This document shows, one piece after another, positions 43,647 through 55,200 of a stretch of 64,000 nucleotides of DNA (positions are counted from its first letter, which is position 1; each line of letters starts with the position of its first letter). This DNA comes from Bradyrhizobium sp. CCBAU 53351. Its GTDB lineage: Bacteria; Pseudomonadota; Alphaproteobacteria; Rhizobiales; Xanthobacteraceae. A program made the translations under genes and the position numbers. Under the pieces are notes generated by a model. That model ran no database searches, was not told the origin of the DNA, and saw nothing but the letters and a program-made list of their open reading frames with translations. The stretch lies in assembly GCF_015291745.1 (NCBI RefSeq), contig NZ_CP030059.1, forward strand, positions 1,639,501 to 1,703,500, in the 5' to 3' direction.

Positions 43647-44683
43647 GGTGACTCTGCTCTCCGCGAGTTGCGATCTAGCCATTCCTGGGCGGCGTGAAAA
43701 CGGGTGAGACCAGGAACGGTGGCTGCTAGATTGATCGACCTCCACTTCGCGTCAAAGCCCGGCGCCTGAAGCCGATCAATACGCGAGAACAGATACTCGA
43801 CGAGGCGAGCCACGCGTTGATAGCGGTTTGAGCGTGGCGGCCAATTGAAAGCAACCAACGCTGTCGAAACCGCGATCGTTGAAACTCGCTCACCCGGCTT
43901 GATGAGGTTTGGGTACTCATTTGGCTCCAATGTCGCCGGTAGGTAATAGTCCTCGAATCTACTGTCATAGTGAACCGGAAGAAATTTGAAGCCCGCCTCC
44001 CAGCGACCGCGGACGAAGGCGTCGACCGGCTTTGACGTAATGAATACGACGGCCGATATCTCCCCTTTGCGCATCTGTTCCAAGGCAACCTGATGCGGAA
44101 TAAATGTCTTGTCGGCCTCGATGCCGAGGCGGCTGAAGATCAGCGGTCCGGAGTAGGCGGCTGCGGTGCCCAAGGTGTTGAAGTTGACTCTCTTACCGGC
44201 AAGATCTTGCAGATTTGTGATCTCCGGCCGCACGAAAACATGCAGCTCGGACGGGAAGAGGTTGAGCAGATATGTGATGCGGCTTCGGACCTGAGGTGCC
44301 TGAATTTTGTATTCCTCGAACGCGTCGGAATTGATGATCGCCGTGTCGACGCCGCGCAAATAGAGCAACGCGTTCAAATTGTCGGTGGCCCCGCGCGTGA
44401 CAATCGGTAGGAGATGCAGATCTGCGCCGTCATCGACGACGCGTGCCATTTCCGAGGCGAGACGGATCGGTGCGCCTTCAAGCAGGCCGCCGGCGAGCCC
44501 GACGGTCCAGGCATTGACGCGGTCCTTCTCACTCTCCTGAGGGAGCGACCGTCGGATCACCTGGACATCAGCTTTGGTGCTCTTCGCGCTTTGGGCCTCA
44601 AGGCAGGCCGTCTGCAGCATCATCGCGACTGGCATGAATCCAGCGAGCAGCAGCAACGAGTGTGACCTTGGCACCTTCTTCAT
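43643..44683 (-). CDS. TAXI-family solute-binding protein
   Basis: A 346-residue protein. Signal peptide about 1-30 (SHSLLLLAGFMPVAMMLQTA). The body matches TAXI (TRAP-associated extracytoplasmic immunogenic) proteins: GLAGGLLEGAPIRLASEMAR, LPIVTRGATDNLNALLYLRG, DTAIINSDAFEEYKIQAP, LHVFVRPEITNLQDLAGKRV, NFNTLGTAAAYSGPLIFSRL. TAXI proteins normally deliver ligands to a TRAP permease; none is present. GAGAAGGGA precedes the ATG. Overlaps the next gene by four bases. Confidence 0.9.
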   Translation of the reverse strand: MKKVPRSHSLLLLAGFMPVAMMLQTACLEAQSAKSTKADVQVIRRSLPQESEKDRVNAWTVGLAGGLLEGAPIRLASEMARVVDDGADLHLLPIVTRGATDNLNALLYLRGVDTAIINSDAFEEYKIQAPQVRSRITYLLNLFPSELHVFVRPEITNLQDLAGKRVNFNTLGTAAAYSGPLIFSRLGIEADKTFIPHQVALEQMRKGEISAVVFITSKPVDAFVRGRWEAGFKFLPVHYDSRFEDYYLPATLEPNEYPNLIKPGERVSTIAVSTALVAFNWPPRSNRYQRVARLVEYLFSRIDRLQAPGFDAKWRSINLAATVPGLTRFHAAQEWLDRNSRRAESP

Positions 44684-44722
44684 GTCGATCCCTTCTCGAG
44701 CAGGACTGCGACGAGTCCCTTT

Positions 44723-46117
44723 TCAGCGAGGCAGTGCATCAAGCCGTTCCTGGGCGCCGCGAATGCCGCCCTTTTGAGCCTTGGCATACAGCTCGCGCGC
44801 CCTCGCCACTTCACTGCGCGTTCCGTAGGTTCCTAAGGCGGACAGCACGGCCGGATCGTAGGTCTCGGCGAGCATGAAACTTGCCTGCGGGACGTCCTTC
44901 TCAGCCGCGAGCTCAAGCACAATCCGCGCTGCTCCAATATCCCCCTGATCGAGCAAGGCCCTGGCCCGCGGAATGAGTCGAGTCTCTGCCTCGCTTTGAC
45001 GTGCGGCTACGGGTCCTTCCGCTACCATCGTCCCCCCGTTCTGCGTCGTTGGCGGGACCAAGCGTTCAGTGGCCGGAGCGGTCGAAACGTCCTCAGTGAG
45101 GCTTGAGGACGCTTTACGGTCTCCTGCCTGAGCCTCCGTCCCGCTCCGCTGCTGTCGCAGCGCCTGTCGCAGTTCGGCTATTTCTCGGCTCGCCGCCTGT
45201 TTTTGCTGCGCGATCGCATCATTCGCATCGCGCAATTGAATGTTCCGGGCTTCGATCTCACGCCGCGCTTCCGCAAGTTCCGAGGCCAACGCGGCCGCAT
45301 GCGCTCGGGTATCTTGTACCGCACGACTTTGTTGTTCGGCATTCGCCGTTTCAGCCCGCGCAGCTTTGGCCTCTGCGACGAGCTCGGCGTTCTTGTCTCG
45401 CTCCTCTTGGAGAGACTGCTGCAATTCCGCGATTTCGTGAGCCATTGCCTTCCTCTGCTGCTCGGCGACATCGGCGGCATTGCGCGAGTCTTCGTCACGG
45501 GTCTCGAGCTCGCGGCGAGATCTGGCAAGTTCTACCGTGAGCGCGTCCTTGCCTGCTTGCTCCTGTCGAAGCGACTGCCGCAGCCGTTCCGCGGCCGCTT
45601 CTGCCGCCTGCGCGCGCGGGACCGTGATATCGAACTCGTTCCGGGCGCCAGCCAACCCGCTGGCGAGTGCTTGCTCTTCATCGAATTGCTGCCGCCCAAA
45701 GCCTGGCGGCACCGCCAACATCGACGCTGCGGTCGTTTCCTGCTGAAGTGCCGCTTGAGAGCCGGTTTCGATCTCGGCTTGTCGATGGAGGCCAAAAATA
45801 GTTCTGCCATCGCTCCAGACCGCGTCTTGACCCGCTCCCGAACTAAATGGGTCGAACGCGGCGAGCAGGACTGCTCCAAGGAAAATTGCAGGGATCAGGA
45901 TGAGGGCGGCTGCGGCCGAGCTGCCTGATGGTTCGTCGTCCGGATCGCCATACTCGGCTGCTGGATACCAATGAGTCGGAGCAATATCGATTGGCGTGCC
46001 GTCTTTCCAAACCCATCCGTCCATGTCTGACGACCACCGGACGGCCTCAACAGCCCCCGCCGCACCTTCAACCCAGATGAATTCACCATCCCTTGGCGCA
46101 GTATCGATTGGGCGCAT
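44723..46117 (-). CDS. membrane protein with long coiled coil and Sel1-like tail
   Basis: A 464-residue protein. N-terminal domain MRPIDTAPRDGEFIWVEGAA, VEAVRWSSDMDGWVWKDG, PTHWYPA is the small DUF551-like fold usually seen in phage proteins. One membrane helix follows (AAAALILIPAIFLGAVLLAA). Residues about 165-330 form a coiled coil with repeated AELxxxLxxE heptads. The C-terminal LLDQGDIGAARIVLELAAEK, ASFMLAETYDPAVLSAL and ARELYAKAQKGGIRGAQERL is a Sel1/TPR-type helical repeat. First gene of the four-gene operon; the stop is 40 bp before the TAXI gene. The ATG at 46117 has GAGG seven bases upstream. It may form a scaffold for the other three. Confidence 0.85.
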   Translation of the reverse strand: MRPIDTAPRDGEFIWVEGAAGAVEAVRWSSDMDGWVWKDGTPIDIAPTHWYPAAEYGDPDDEPSGSSAAAALILIPAIFLGAVLLAAFDPFSSGAGQDAVWSDGRTIFGLHRQAEIETGSQAALQQETTAASMLAVPPGFGRQQFDEEQALASGLAGARNEFDITVPRAQAAEAAAERLRQSLRQEQAGKDALTVELARSRRELETRDEDSRNAADVAEQQRKAMAHEIAELQQSLQEERDKNAELVAEAKAARAETANAEQQSRAVQDTRAHAAALASELAEARREIEARNIQLRDANDAIAQQKQAASREIAELRQALRQQRSGTEAQAGDRKASSSLTEDVSTAPATERLVPPTTQNGGTMVAEGPVAARQSEAETRLIPRARALLDQGDIGAARIVLELAAEKDVPQASFMLAETYDPAVLSALGTYGTRSEVARARELYAKAQKGGIRGAQERLDALPR

Positions 46118-46905
46118 AGTCACGCCTCTTTCGAAGAGTTAGGCAGTCAAAATAAAAATTAAATAACAAATAATATATAAATTTAACTTCAGGCAGAGTC
46201 AAATTAATCTACAGCGAGAGCGGCTCCTACGGTTGCGTCGCTTTCCGAAGGGTCGTGTTTCGCCCTGCTCGATCTGACGTTTCGAATGAGTCCGAGCGTT
46301 GCGGGGATCGGGCGTAAGGTCGTTGGCCAGGCGGTAAGCGATGGAGAGCTGCGATAGCGCAGCCGGTCAACTGTCTGGTCTCATGCCGTTCACCTTGCGG
46401 ACCGAAAGTCAGGAAAAAGACACCGCAAACGGCTTCTGCACAGCTGCGAAGCTCTGCATGGCAGCCGTTGCCGACTACGAGCGGCCGGTGGGAAGAGCCC
46501 TCACTCAATCTGTCGCCTGTTCTTTGCTGGCTCCGTGCAGGTATGGGGCAAGCAATTTCCCTGTTCGCTGCCTGTTTTTTGCACGATCAGGAAAGTGTCC
46601 TTCTCGATGCATGACCCGCGGCAAACAGGGCTCTATTTTCATTGGCAGCTTCCAGAACCGGCAAGCCATGCCTGTTCTTCGGCACGATCTTCGAAAATTC
46701 CCTGCGGCCAGCGATGGACGCCTCGCCTCCTTGGGGGGCATGTTTTCTCCCGACATAGCCCATTTGGGGGAGGCGCACCCGAAGCGGGTGGCCTATCGCC
46801 TTACGCGACGGTCCGTTTCTCGGCAGCGTTTTTGCGTTGGTTTGGGATGCGTGCGGGCCGGTCGTCAAGTCGCGAAGCGACGTCAAACCGTTGGGAGACA
46901 ATCTG
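46118..46905. other. intergenic region with AT-rich promoter and repeat-like segment
   Basis: 46140-46200 is strongly AT-rich and likely holds the promoter of the leftward operon. From about 46535 to 46830 the sequence resembles a recurrent intergenic element of related genomes (AATTTCCCTGTTCG near 46548, GGGAGGCGCACCCGAAGCGGG near 46771), from memory only. Frames at 46341, 46535 and 46587 read through it but lack coding character. Confidence 0.4.
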
Positions 46906-47106
46906 GTGGATCTCGATGACTTTTCGTTCTTCGAGCTCGAGATGCGCAAGCGGTCACGGGGCTGGGCGTGGCGTATTGGCTCACGCGACGGAAAGGCCAT
47001 CATGCGAGGACGAGCGAGGAAACGCGTGGTGGCGAGATATCAGGCGACAAGCGCGTTGTTTCTCTTGCTGATGAACGTGTCCGTGGCGGCTCGGAGCCGG
47101 AAGTGA
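46906..47106 (+). CDS. small conserved protein, function unknown
   Basis: A 66-residue protein: VDLDDFSFFELEMRKRSRGW, AWRIGSRDGKAIMRGRARKR, VVARYQATSALFLLLMNVSV. The pattern FELEMRKRxxxWxWRIxSxDGxxIMxGxxxxRxxARYQAxRALFLLL is a small beta-beta-alpha fold I recognise from rhizobial hypotheticals. GTG at 46906 has GGGAGA eight bases upstream; the open frame reaches 46837. Confidence 0.55.
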   Translation: MDLDDFSFFELEMRKRSRGWAWRIGSRDGKAIMRGRARKRVVARYQATSALFLLLMNVSVAARSRK

Positions 47107-47187
47107 GGGGGGCGCGCGCATAAGGCGCTGAAGTGCTGCTTCGTGCTCGGAGGAAATTTGGGGGTGCCGATGGACACAAGCCGGATG

Positions 47188-48288
47188 TCACCCCAACTGC
47201 GAAACCAGCGTGACCAGCTCCGACTGGCGGTGGATACCTGTTTTCGAGAAGATCGACTTCAGGTGGTTGCGGGCGGTTTCGCGCGAGATGCGCAGATGGT
47301 CGGCGGCGTCGGCGATCGATGTGCCGGTCGCGAGCAGGGCAGCCAGTCGGGATTCCGCCGGGGTGAGATCGAAGGCCTGGCCGATCAGCGCGGGGTCCGG
47401 CGCAGGGCGCGGGGAGAGATTGGACAGGATGAGCAGGGCGCGCGCTCCGAGGAAAACGGAGCGCGCCGCGCCGTCCACTGGCAGGAGCCGTAACACGACC
47501 GGTGGCTTGGTCGTCCGGCGGACAAGGATTGGCGAGGCGGCGATGGCGGCGGCATCCGGCGTTGATCGGATCATGCTGACCAGCTGATCGAATCGCGTCA
47601 TCGCATGCTTGTCGCGAAGAAGGAGGCGCCGCCCCCTGATGCGGATCTCGGCGTCGAAGCCGTGATCGGCCATCTGGTTCGTGCGCAGAACCATGCCTTC
47701 CCGATTGAGGACCAGGGCGGGTTGTCGAACCCGGTCCAGGACGTCGGTCATCGAGCTCAACGCGGCTCGTCCAACCGCCGTCGCGAGCGTGGCGGTCTCG
47801 GTCAGGCGCGGCGCCAATTGGGCAAGCAGTTGCTTGTCGCGCGCTTCGAACGTGCCTTCGCGGCCGGTCCGTTGGAGCGTCAATGCCCACGCCGCGCTGT
47901 CGGCCCAGAAGCCGATGCCGGCAAACCACCGGTATCCGAACGGGAACAGTACCTCGTTGTACATGGGATCGGCACGAATCTGCTCAGGCGTCATCACATC
48001 GAAGTCGGTCACGACCTCGCCCGCCATCATGCGGGGAAAGCCCCTGGCGCGCGGGTCTCTCAAATGCCAGTTGTTCCTGAAGTAGAGATCGGTGGCTTCG
48101 GCAATCGAATCCGTGCGGGGAACGTCCGGGGTTCTGATATCGCTCTGAAGAAGCAGGGCCGCCGACGCTCCGACGGCCTTGCAGATGTCATCCATGATGC
48201 CGCGCCAGGCTTCCGGATTCACGGCAGCCTCGCCAAGTCGATTGAGGACCTTCGACAGCTCCTCATTGTCGATTCCATTGGTCTTCAC
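47188..48288 (-). CDS. LuxR-type transcriptional regulator
   Basis: A 366-residue protein. N-terminal half (LGEAAVNPEAWRGIMDDICK, ASAALLLQSDIRTPDVPRTD, YFRNNWHLRDPRARGFPRMM, FPFGYRWFAGIGFWADSAAW) is a GAF/PAS-like sensor known from many alphaproteobacterial LuxR proteins. The C-terminus FDLTPAESRLAALLATGTSI, ADHLRISRETARNHLKSIF, SKTGIHRQSELVTLV is a GerE/LuxR helix-turn-helix. GGAGG lies upstream of the GTG at 48288, which I choose over the first Met at 48447. It points away from the giant adhesin, whose start is 993 bp off; regulating it is plausible. Confidence 0.9.
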   Translation of the reverse strand: MKTNGIDNEELSKVLNRLGEAAVNPEAWRGIMDDICKAVGASAALLLQSDIRTPDVPRTDSIAEATDLYFRNNWHLRDPRARGFPRMMAGEVVTDFDVMTPEQIRADPMYNEVLFPFGYRWFAGIGFWADSAAWALTLQRTGREGTFEARDKQLLAQLAPRLTETATLATAVGRAALSSMTDVLDRVRQPALVLNREGMVLRTNQMADHGFDAEIRIRGRRLLLRDKHAMTRFDQLVSMIRSTPDAAAIAASPILVRRTTKPPVVLRLLPVDGAARSVFLGARALLILSNLSPRPAPDPALIGQAFDLTPAESRLAALLATGTSIADAADHLRISRETARNHLKSIFSKTGIHRQSELVTLVSQLG

Positions 48289-49281
48289 GAGCGGTCCCCC
48301 CTCCGCTGAGCCCCGGGGCATTCGCTGCGAGCCGGCGCGCATCCTTTCTTGCTGCATTCCGTGCAGACACCCCGCGTCATGCTTCGTGAGGAGGCGGCCC
48401 GACGCAAGCCCCTTTGCTTGTTTTTCCTGAAAACGGCGTCCGACCAAAGTCTAGCGGATAATGTCTGCCGAGGCGCTGTCCCCCTGCACCGGGATGACCC
48501 ATTCGGGTCATGCGCCAAGACGTGCGGGGGTATTCCATGGAGCAGGAAAGCTTTCGTCCCGGGAATTGAGAATGACGTTGCTCTGCTCGAACCAGATTTA
48601 TTTCGGTGCAGGTTCTCCGCCTGCAGCGTCGATCCGCAGTGAGATCTGGGTGCGGCAGAGTGTCGCAGGCACCGCAGGGGGACAGGGCGAGCCTCGCATC
48701 CCGGCGCCATCAGCGGTGGTAGCTCATTTGCTCGGCATCTTGGGCGATCTCCTCGCGCCGGTCGCGACGCGAAGGGCGATCGCTTCGTTCCAGCCCTTAT
48801 TGTGCTGTAGTCCGGGAAAGCTTCGATTCCCCGTTTTGCTGAAATCGGGCGCGACCGCCGGTAGGGTGCGCGCGCATTCCAAGCTGCGCTGTCCAGTCCA
48901 CACTCCTCTTAAGGTTAGCCGCTGTGCTGTCTTGACGCAGTCACGCAACAGTGGAAACAATTTGCAATTATCAGAAAAGCTTTTTCGACGTTCGGAAATA
49001 GCAATTTCGAGAATTCAGGCGACGCCGAGCAACGGAGCGAAGCGTCGAACGATAACAAGACCACGTCATTTCAAACTCACGCCGTTGGGCTGACGGCGAA
49101 CCCAAGAAATCAAAAAGGTTACGGGAGGGGGCTCACCATGAGCGACCGCACGACGTCACGCGTCTGGTCCATATCGCGTTCTGCTTTCGACGATTGAAGA
49201 TCTCTCCATCCGCACAACGCGACGCCGCTTCCGCGCGCTCGCGAACAATGCCTGTTGCCATATCGAGAAAGATGAATTGCC
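48289..49281. other. long non-coding region upstream of the giant adhesin
   Basis: Frames at 48285-48710, 48461-49093 and 48724-48960 show no family resemblance. The stretch 48940-49030 is AT-richer and could hold the promoter for the gene at 49282. At nearly 1 kb it is long enough for complex regulation. No RNA gene recognised. Confidence 0.5.
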
Positions 49282-52200
49282 ATGATCATTAACGGCACCA
49301 ATGCAAACGATCAGATCGCCGGCACCAGCTCGACCGATATCATCAATGCGAAGAACGGCGACGATACCGTCGGCGCTGGGGCAGGGAATGATCTCGTTCA
49401 GGGCGGCAACGGCAATGACAACATCAATGCCGGTGCGGGCAACGACATCGTCGACGCCGGAAATGGCAACGACACCGTGGATGGCGGCACCGGTAACGAC
49501 ATCATTTTCGGCGGCAACGGCAACGATACGCTGCTCGGTGGGGCGGGCAACGATCTGATCTCCGGCGACAACGGCGACGATATCATCGACGGCGGCGCCG
49601 GCACCGACATCATCAGCGGCGGCAATGGCAACGACATCCTGATCTACCGCGTGTCGGAAAACGTGGGCTCTGTCGACATCTACGATGGCGGCAAGGGCCA
49701 GGACACGCTCCGCCTCGTTGTCACGCAAGCGATGGCGAACTCGGCTTCGTTCAGGTCCGATCTTGCGGCCATCCAGGCCCTCATCGCGCGCTATGGCAGC
49801 GCGGACTATGCGTTCAGGAGCTTCGACCTCGCCGTCGCCTCGATCGAAAAGGTCGAAATCGTCATCGAGGGCCCGACCAATCACGTGCCGGTCGCAGTCG
49901 CGGACACCGCCTCCGTCAAGGAGGACGTGACGACGGTTGCCAGCGGCAATCTGCTCGCAAACGACACGGACGCCGATGCCGGTGATACCCACACCGTGTC
50001 GGCCGTAGCAGGGGGCACGGACAACGGCACCACGATCACCGTCGCCGGTACCTATGGAACGCTGGTGGTCACCAAGGCGACCGGCGCCTACACCTACACG
50101 CTGAACAATTCCAGCGCCGCCGTGCAAGCGCTCGCTGCGGGCCAGCAGGCGATGGAGCAGTTCACCTACACGAATGCCGACAATCACGGTGGAACGGGCT
50201 CGTCGACGCTCACGGTGGCCATCACGGGCAGCAACGACGCGGCCACGATCACAGTATCGGGGAGCCAGGATATTTCAGTGACCGAGGCCGGGAGCGGTGT
50301 CGGCGATCCCAACGCGTCGGGCCAGCTTGCGGTGAACGATGTCGACAGCGGCCAAGCCCATTTCGCGGTCCCGGCCTCGCTCGCCGGCACCTATGGCAAT
50401 TTCACATTCAATGCGGCGACGGGCGCGTGGACCTATACGCTCGATCCCGTGAAGTCGAACCCGCTGACCGCAGGGCAGCAGGTCACCGACACCCTGACGG
50501 TCGTCTCCGCCGACGGCACCGCCACCCGCGACATCGTGGTGAACATCACGGGCACCAACGATGCCGCCGTGATAGGCAATCTCGTTCAACACGATGTCAC
50601 TGAGGACGGCGTCCTGACGGCGTCCGGCACGCTGTCGATCAACGATGTCGATCAGAACCAGAATTCGTTCCAAACCGTTGTCGCTTCGGGGCCCGGCAAT
50701 CTCGGGTCGCTGATGATCGGCGCCAACGGGGACTACAGCTATTCGGTCGCCAACGGCTCCGTTCAATATCTCGGCCAGGGCGAGACCCGCGACGAGACCT
50801 TCACAGTCAAGGCTCTGGACGGCACGACCAAGAACGTGACGTTCACGATCCACGGCGTGAACGATGCGGCGGCCATCGGTGGCCCGACCCAGCATGACGT
50901 CACTGAGGACGGCCAGCTAACCGCATCCGGCCAGCTATCTATCAGCGATGCCGACCAGAACCAGGCCGCGTTCCAGGCCGATGAGATCACGGCAGCCGGC
51001 AACCTCGGCAAGGTGACGCTGCAGGCCGATGGCCACTACAGTTATTCCGTCGACAATTCCGTGATCCAGTATCTCGGCGCCAACGACGTCAAGACGGAGA
51101 CTTTCACGGTCACCTCCGTCGACGGCACGACCAAGAACATCAGCTTCGACATCCACGGCGCGCAGGACGCGCCGGTTCTGAACGTTCAGGACTCATCGGG
51201 CGCTGCGGACGGCAACATCACGCTGAATATCGCGGCGGCCAAGATCGACCAAAGCAGCACCTTGTCGCTGAAGATCGAGGGTGTGCCGTCGAGCTTTGCG
51301 GTTCAGAACGGCGCAGCGCTCGGCGACGGCACCTGGCTGTTGACCGGCGATTCGATTCAGAACGTCGTCCTGATCCCGAGCCATGCCGTCGGCAGCCCCG
51401 ATCCGTTCACCCTGCACGTCACCGCCATCTCCGACGACGGCGTTCATCAGGCGGTGAGCTCGGCCGAGCTCTCGCTGAGCGTGACACCCGGTGCCAACGA
51501 GATCAACGCGCTGGATATCGACGGCTATATCGGCGGCGCGACCGTGTTTGCCGACGCCAACAACAATGGAATACTCGACGCGGGCGAGGCGTTCACGACG
51601 ACGCGGGCTGACGGCAGCTTTACTTTGGCGGGCGGATCCGGTCCGCTCGTGAGTATCGGCGGTGTCGACATTTCGACGGGATTGCAGGTCGCCGGCGTGC
51701 TGAGGGCGCCGGAAGGGTCCACCGTCATCACGCCGCTCACGACCTTGATCGTCGCACTGGTCGACAGCACGGCAAATGATGAGCACCCGCTGACGGTGGA
51801 CCAGGCCATCAACGCCATTGCGGCCGCGTTCAACGTCGATCTCGCCGCTGATCCCCAAAATCCCATTGACTTGCTGTCGTACGACCCGGTGCCCGCCGCG
51901 GTGGGGGGCGATGCGACCGCGACCGCGGTGCTTGCGGCGGCCATCCAGGTCCAGAGCACGGTGGCGCAGATCGCGGCTGTCGGGGTCGCGCCGGACGCGG
52001 TGATCGCCGCGATCGCGGACGCCGTTGCGACCGCTCAGGCCGATCCGGACAATCCGCTGCCCTTCAATCTCAGCTCGCAGGAAACGGTGGAGAGCGTCGT
52101 CTCGTCGGCCGGCGTCAGTGCGGCCGCCGCCGCGACGGTTGTGGAGGTCGTTGCTGCCGCGAACGACAGCATTCAGTCGGCCACCAACGTCACCGAGCTG

Positions 52201-55200
52201 GCGCAAGCCGGCCAGGTCGCCCAAGGCGCTGCCGCCGACCAACTGGCTGCGACCAATTTTTCGGATCAAGGTTCCATCGATCTGCTGACGGACCGCTTTG
52301 TCGACAATCTCGACACGGAGGTTTCGAATGCCGTGCTGACCCCGGTTGGGAACGCCGTGTTCGGCTCGCTCGGCGACGACGTCCTTTCGGGCGGAATCGG
52401 CAACGATCTGATCGACGGGCAGGACGGAAACGATCGTCTCAACGGCGGTGACGGAAACGACATCCTCTTCGGCGGCGCCGGCAGGGACTATCTCAGCGGC
52501 GGCTCGGGTGACGATATTCTCGACGGCGGCCCGGGCTTCGACCGCGCCGTCTATACCGACGCAACCGGCGGCGTCACGATCGATCTCGCAGCGGGAACAG
52601 CGTCCGGCGCAGGCGTGGGCACAGACACACTCGTCAACATCGAAGCAGCCATCGGCAGCAATTTTGACGATACGTTCAACGGAGCCGGCTTCACCGGCGA
52701 CGCCCATGTCCCGGGTAGCCCCGTCGGCTACAACGAGTTCGAAGGCAAAGGCGGCGATGACACCATCATCAGCAACACCAACAGCCAGGGAGCGGAGCTG
52801 ACGCGCGTCTCCTATGTCAGCGCCACCGGGGCGGTAACGGTGGATCTCGCCGCCGGTTATGCGCAAGGTGATGCGTCGGTGGGCCACGACACCTTGGTCG
52901 GGTCCGGCTTCAACGGCGCCTGGGGATCCGCCTACAACGACACGATTCTGGGCAGCAACAATCCGATGTTCACCGCTGAGGTCTACGCGGGCCTTGCGGG
53001 CAACGACTACATCGACGGCCGCGGCGGCTATGACCGCGTGGATTACAACGTCGATCCGAACACCACGACGGGAATTACGGTCAATCTCGCCGCCGGATCG
53101 GTGACCGGCGATGCGACCATCGGATCCGATACGTTGCGCGGGATCGAGGCGATCCGCGGCACCAACTTTGCTGATACCTACAATGCCACCGGCTTCGGCT
53201 CAGGCAGCATCAATGCCGGCTCGAGCGGGACGTTCAACGAGTTCACCGGCAACGGCGGTGACGACACCATCACCGGCAACGGCTTCACGCGGCTCGGGTT
53301 CAACAACGCGACCGCCGGGGTCCAGGTCGACTTCGTCACCGGCATTGCCACCGGCGATTCATCCGTCGGCACCGACCAATTCACCGGCGTCAACGCCGTC
53401 CAGGCGTCGATGTTCGACGACACGCTGCTGGGCGGTGCGACCAACGACACGTTCACCGGCCTTGCGGGCAACGATTACATTGACGGCCGTGGTGGCTTCG
53501 ACGTCTCGTCCTACAACAACATCTTCTTCATCACGGGAAGCATCACCGTCGATATGGCGGCCGGTATCGTCACCGGAGATGCGTCGAACGGCACGGATAC
53601 ACTTCGGTCGATCGAGGGCATTCAGGGCACCAACTTCAACGATACCTACGATGCGACCGGTTACGGCGTGACCGGCGCCAATACCGGCAACAACGGAACC
53701 TTCAACCAGTTCGAAGGCCTCGGTGGGGACGACGTCATCACCGGTAACGGCAACACGCGCCTCATCTTCGCCAATGCGACCGGCGGGGTGACCATCAACC
53801 TCGCGGGCGGCACCGCGACCGGCGACGGCTCGACCGGTCAGGACACCTTCACGGGTGTCAACAGCGCGCTCGGCGGCAATTTTGCCGACGTTTACGACGC
53901 GACGGGGTTCACCGGCCCCAACGCGAACTTCAATTCATTCCAGGGCAACGGCGGCAACGACGTCATCTCCGGCAACGGCAATACGCAGATCCAGTTTGGC
54001 AACGCGACCGGCGGTGTGAGCGTCAACCTCACTGCAGGCACGGTCGACGGCGACGGCTCGGTCGGCCATGACACCATCACCGGAGGCGTGTTCAACGTCC
54101 TCGGGTCCAACTTCAACGACACCATTATCGGCAGCGGCAGCAACGACAGTCTCTCCGGCAGCAACGGCAATGACACCCTGGACGGCCGTGCCGGCAACGA
54201 CTTCCTCAGCGGCGGCGCCGGCGCGGACATCTTCGTCTACGCGACCGGCGGCGGCTTCGATTTCGTCCAGGACTTCGTCCATGGCCAGGACAAGATCGAT
54301 CTGACCGGCGTCTACGGCATCTTCAGCCTTACCGATTTGCAATCACATGCAGTTCAGAGCGGTCCCAACACGGTCATCACGTTCAGCTCGGTCGATCGCC
54401 TCACGCTTCAGAACGTCAATCTGAGCAGCCTGACGGCGAGCGACTTCCTGTTCGGCACGCCGGCCGCGCCGATCGTCGGCGACGGCAACGCGAACGACCT
54501 CGTCGGCACCGCCAATGCCGAAACCATCAGCGGTCTCGGCGGCAACGACCGCCTCCAGGGCCTCGGCGGCAGCGATCTCCTCGATGGCGGCTCAGGCTTC
54601 GACCGTGCCATCTATACTGACGCGACCGGCGGCATCGCCGTCAACCTCGCGGCTGGCACCGCCTCGGGACCGGGGGTCGGCACGGATACGCTCGTCAACA
54701 TCGAGGGCGCTGTCGGCAGCAATTTTGCAGACACGTTCAGCGCGGCCGGATTCACCGGCTCGACCGGTCTGCCCGGCGTCGCCGCCGGGCAGAGCGAGTT
54801 CGAAGGGCGCGGCGGTGATGACGTCGTCGTCGGTGATCTCAATGCCCTGGGGCAGGCGGTCACGCGGCTGTCCTATCTGAGCGCGAGCAGCGCAGTCACG
54901 GTCGACATCGGCGCGGGGACCGCAGATGGCGATGCCTCCGTCGGTCATGACAGCTTCTCCAACGTCTCGACGATCTGGGGCTCGGCCTCCAACGACACGT
55001 TCTACGGCAGCGACAATGCGGCCTTCACCTACGAGACCTATGAGGGTCGCGGCGGCGACGACTATATCGATGGCCGGGGCGGCTACGACCAGGTCACCTA
55101 TAACTCCGACACGACGACCACCTCAGGCATCTATGTTCACCTCGCCGCGGGCACCGTGAACGGCGATGCGACCGTCGGCACCGACACGATCCGCAACGTC

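Noticed and set aside
46341..47003. Frames on both strands (192 and 138 codons)
   Set aside because: They cross a repeat-like intergenic segment and have Arg/Ser/Cys-rich noise composition; no family.
47000..47929. 309-codon minus-strand frame overlapping the LuxR gene
   Set aside because: Out of frame with the clear LuxR protein; Arg/Pro-rich.
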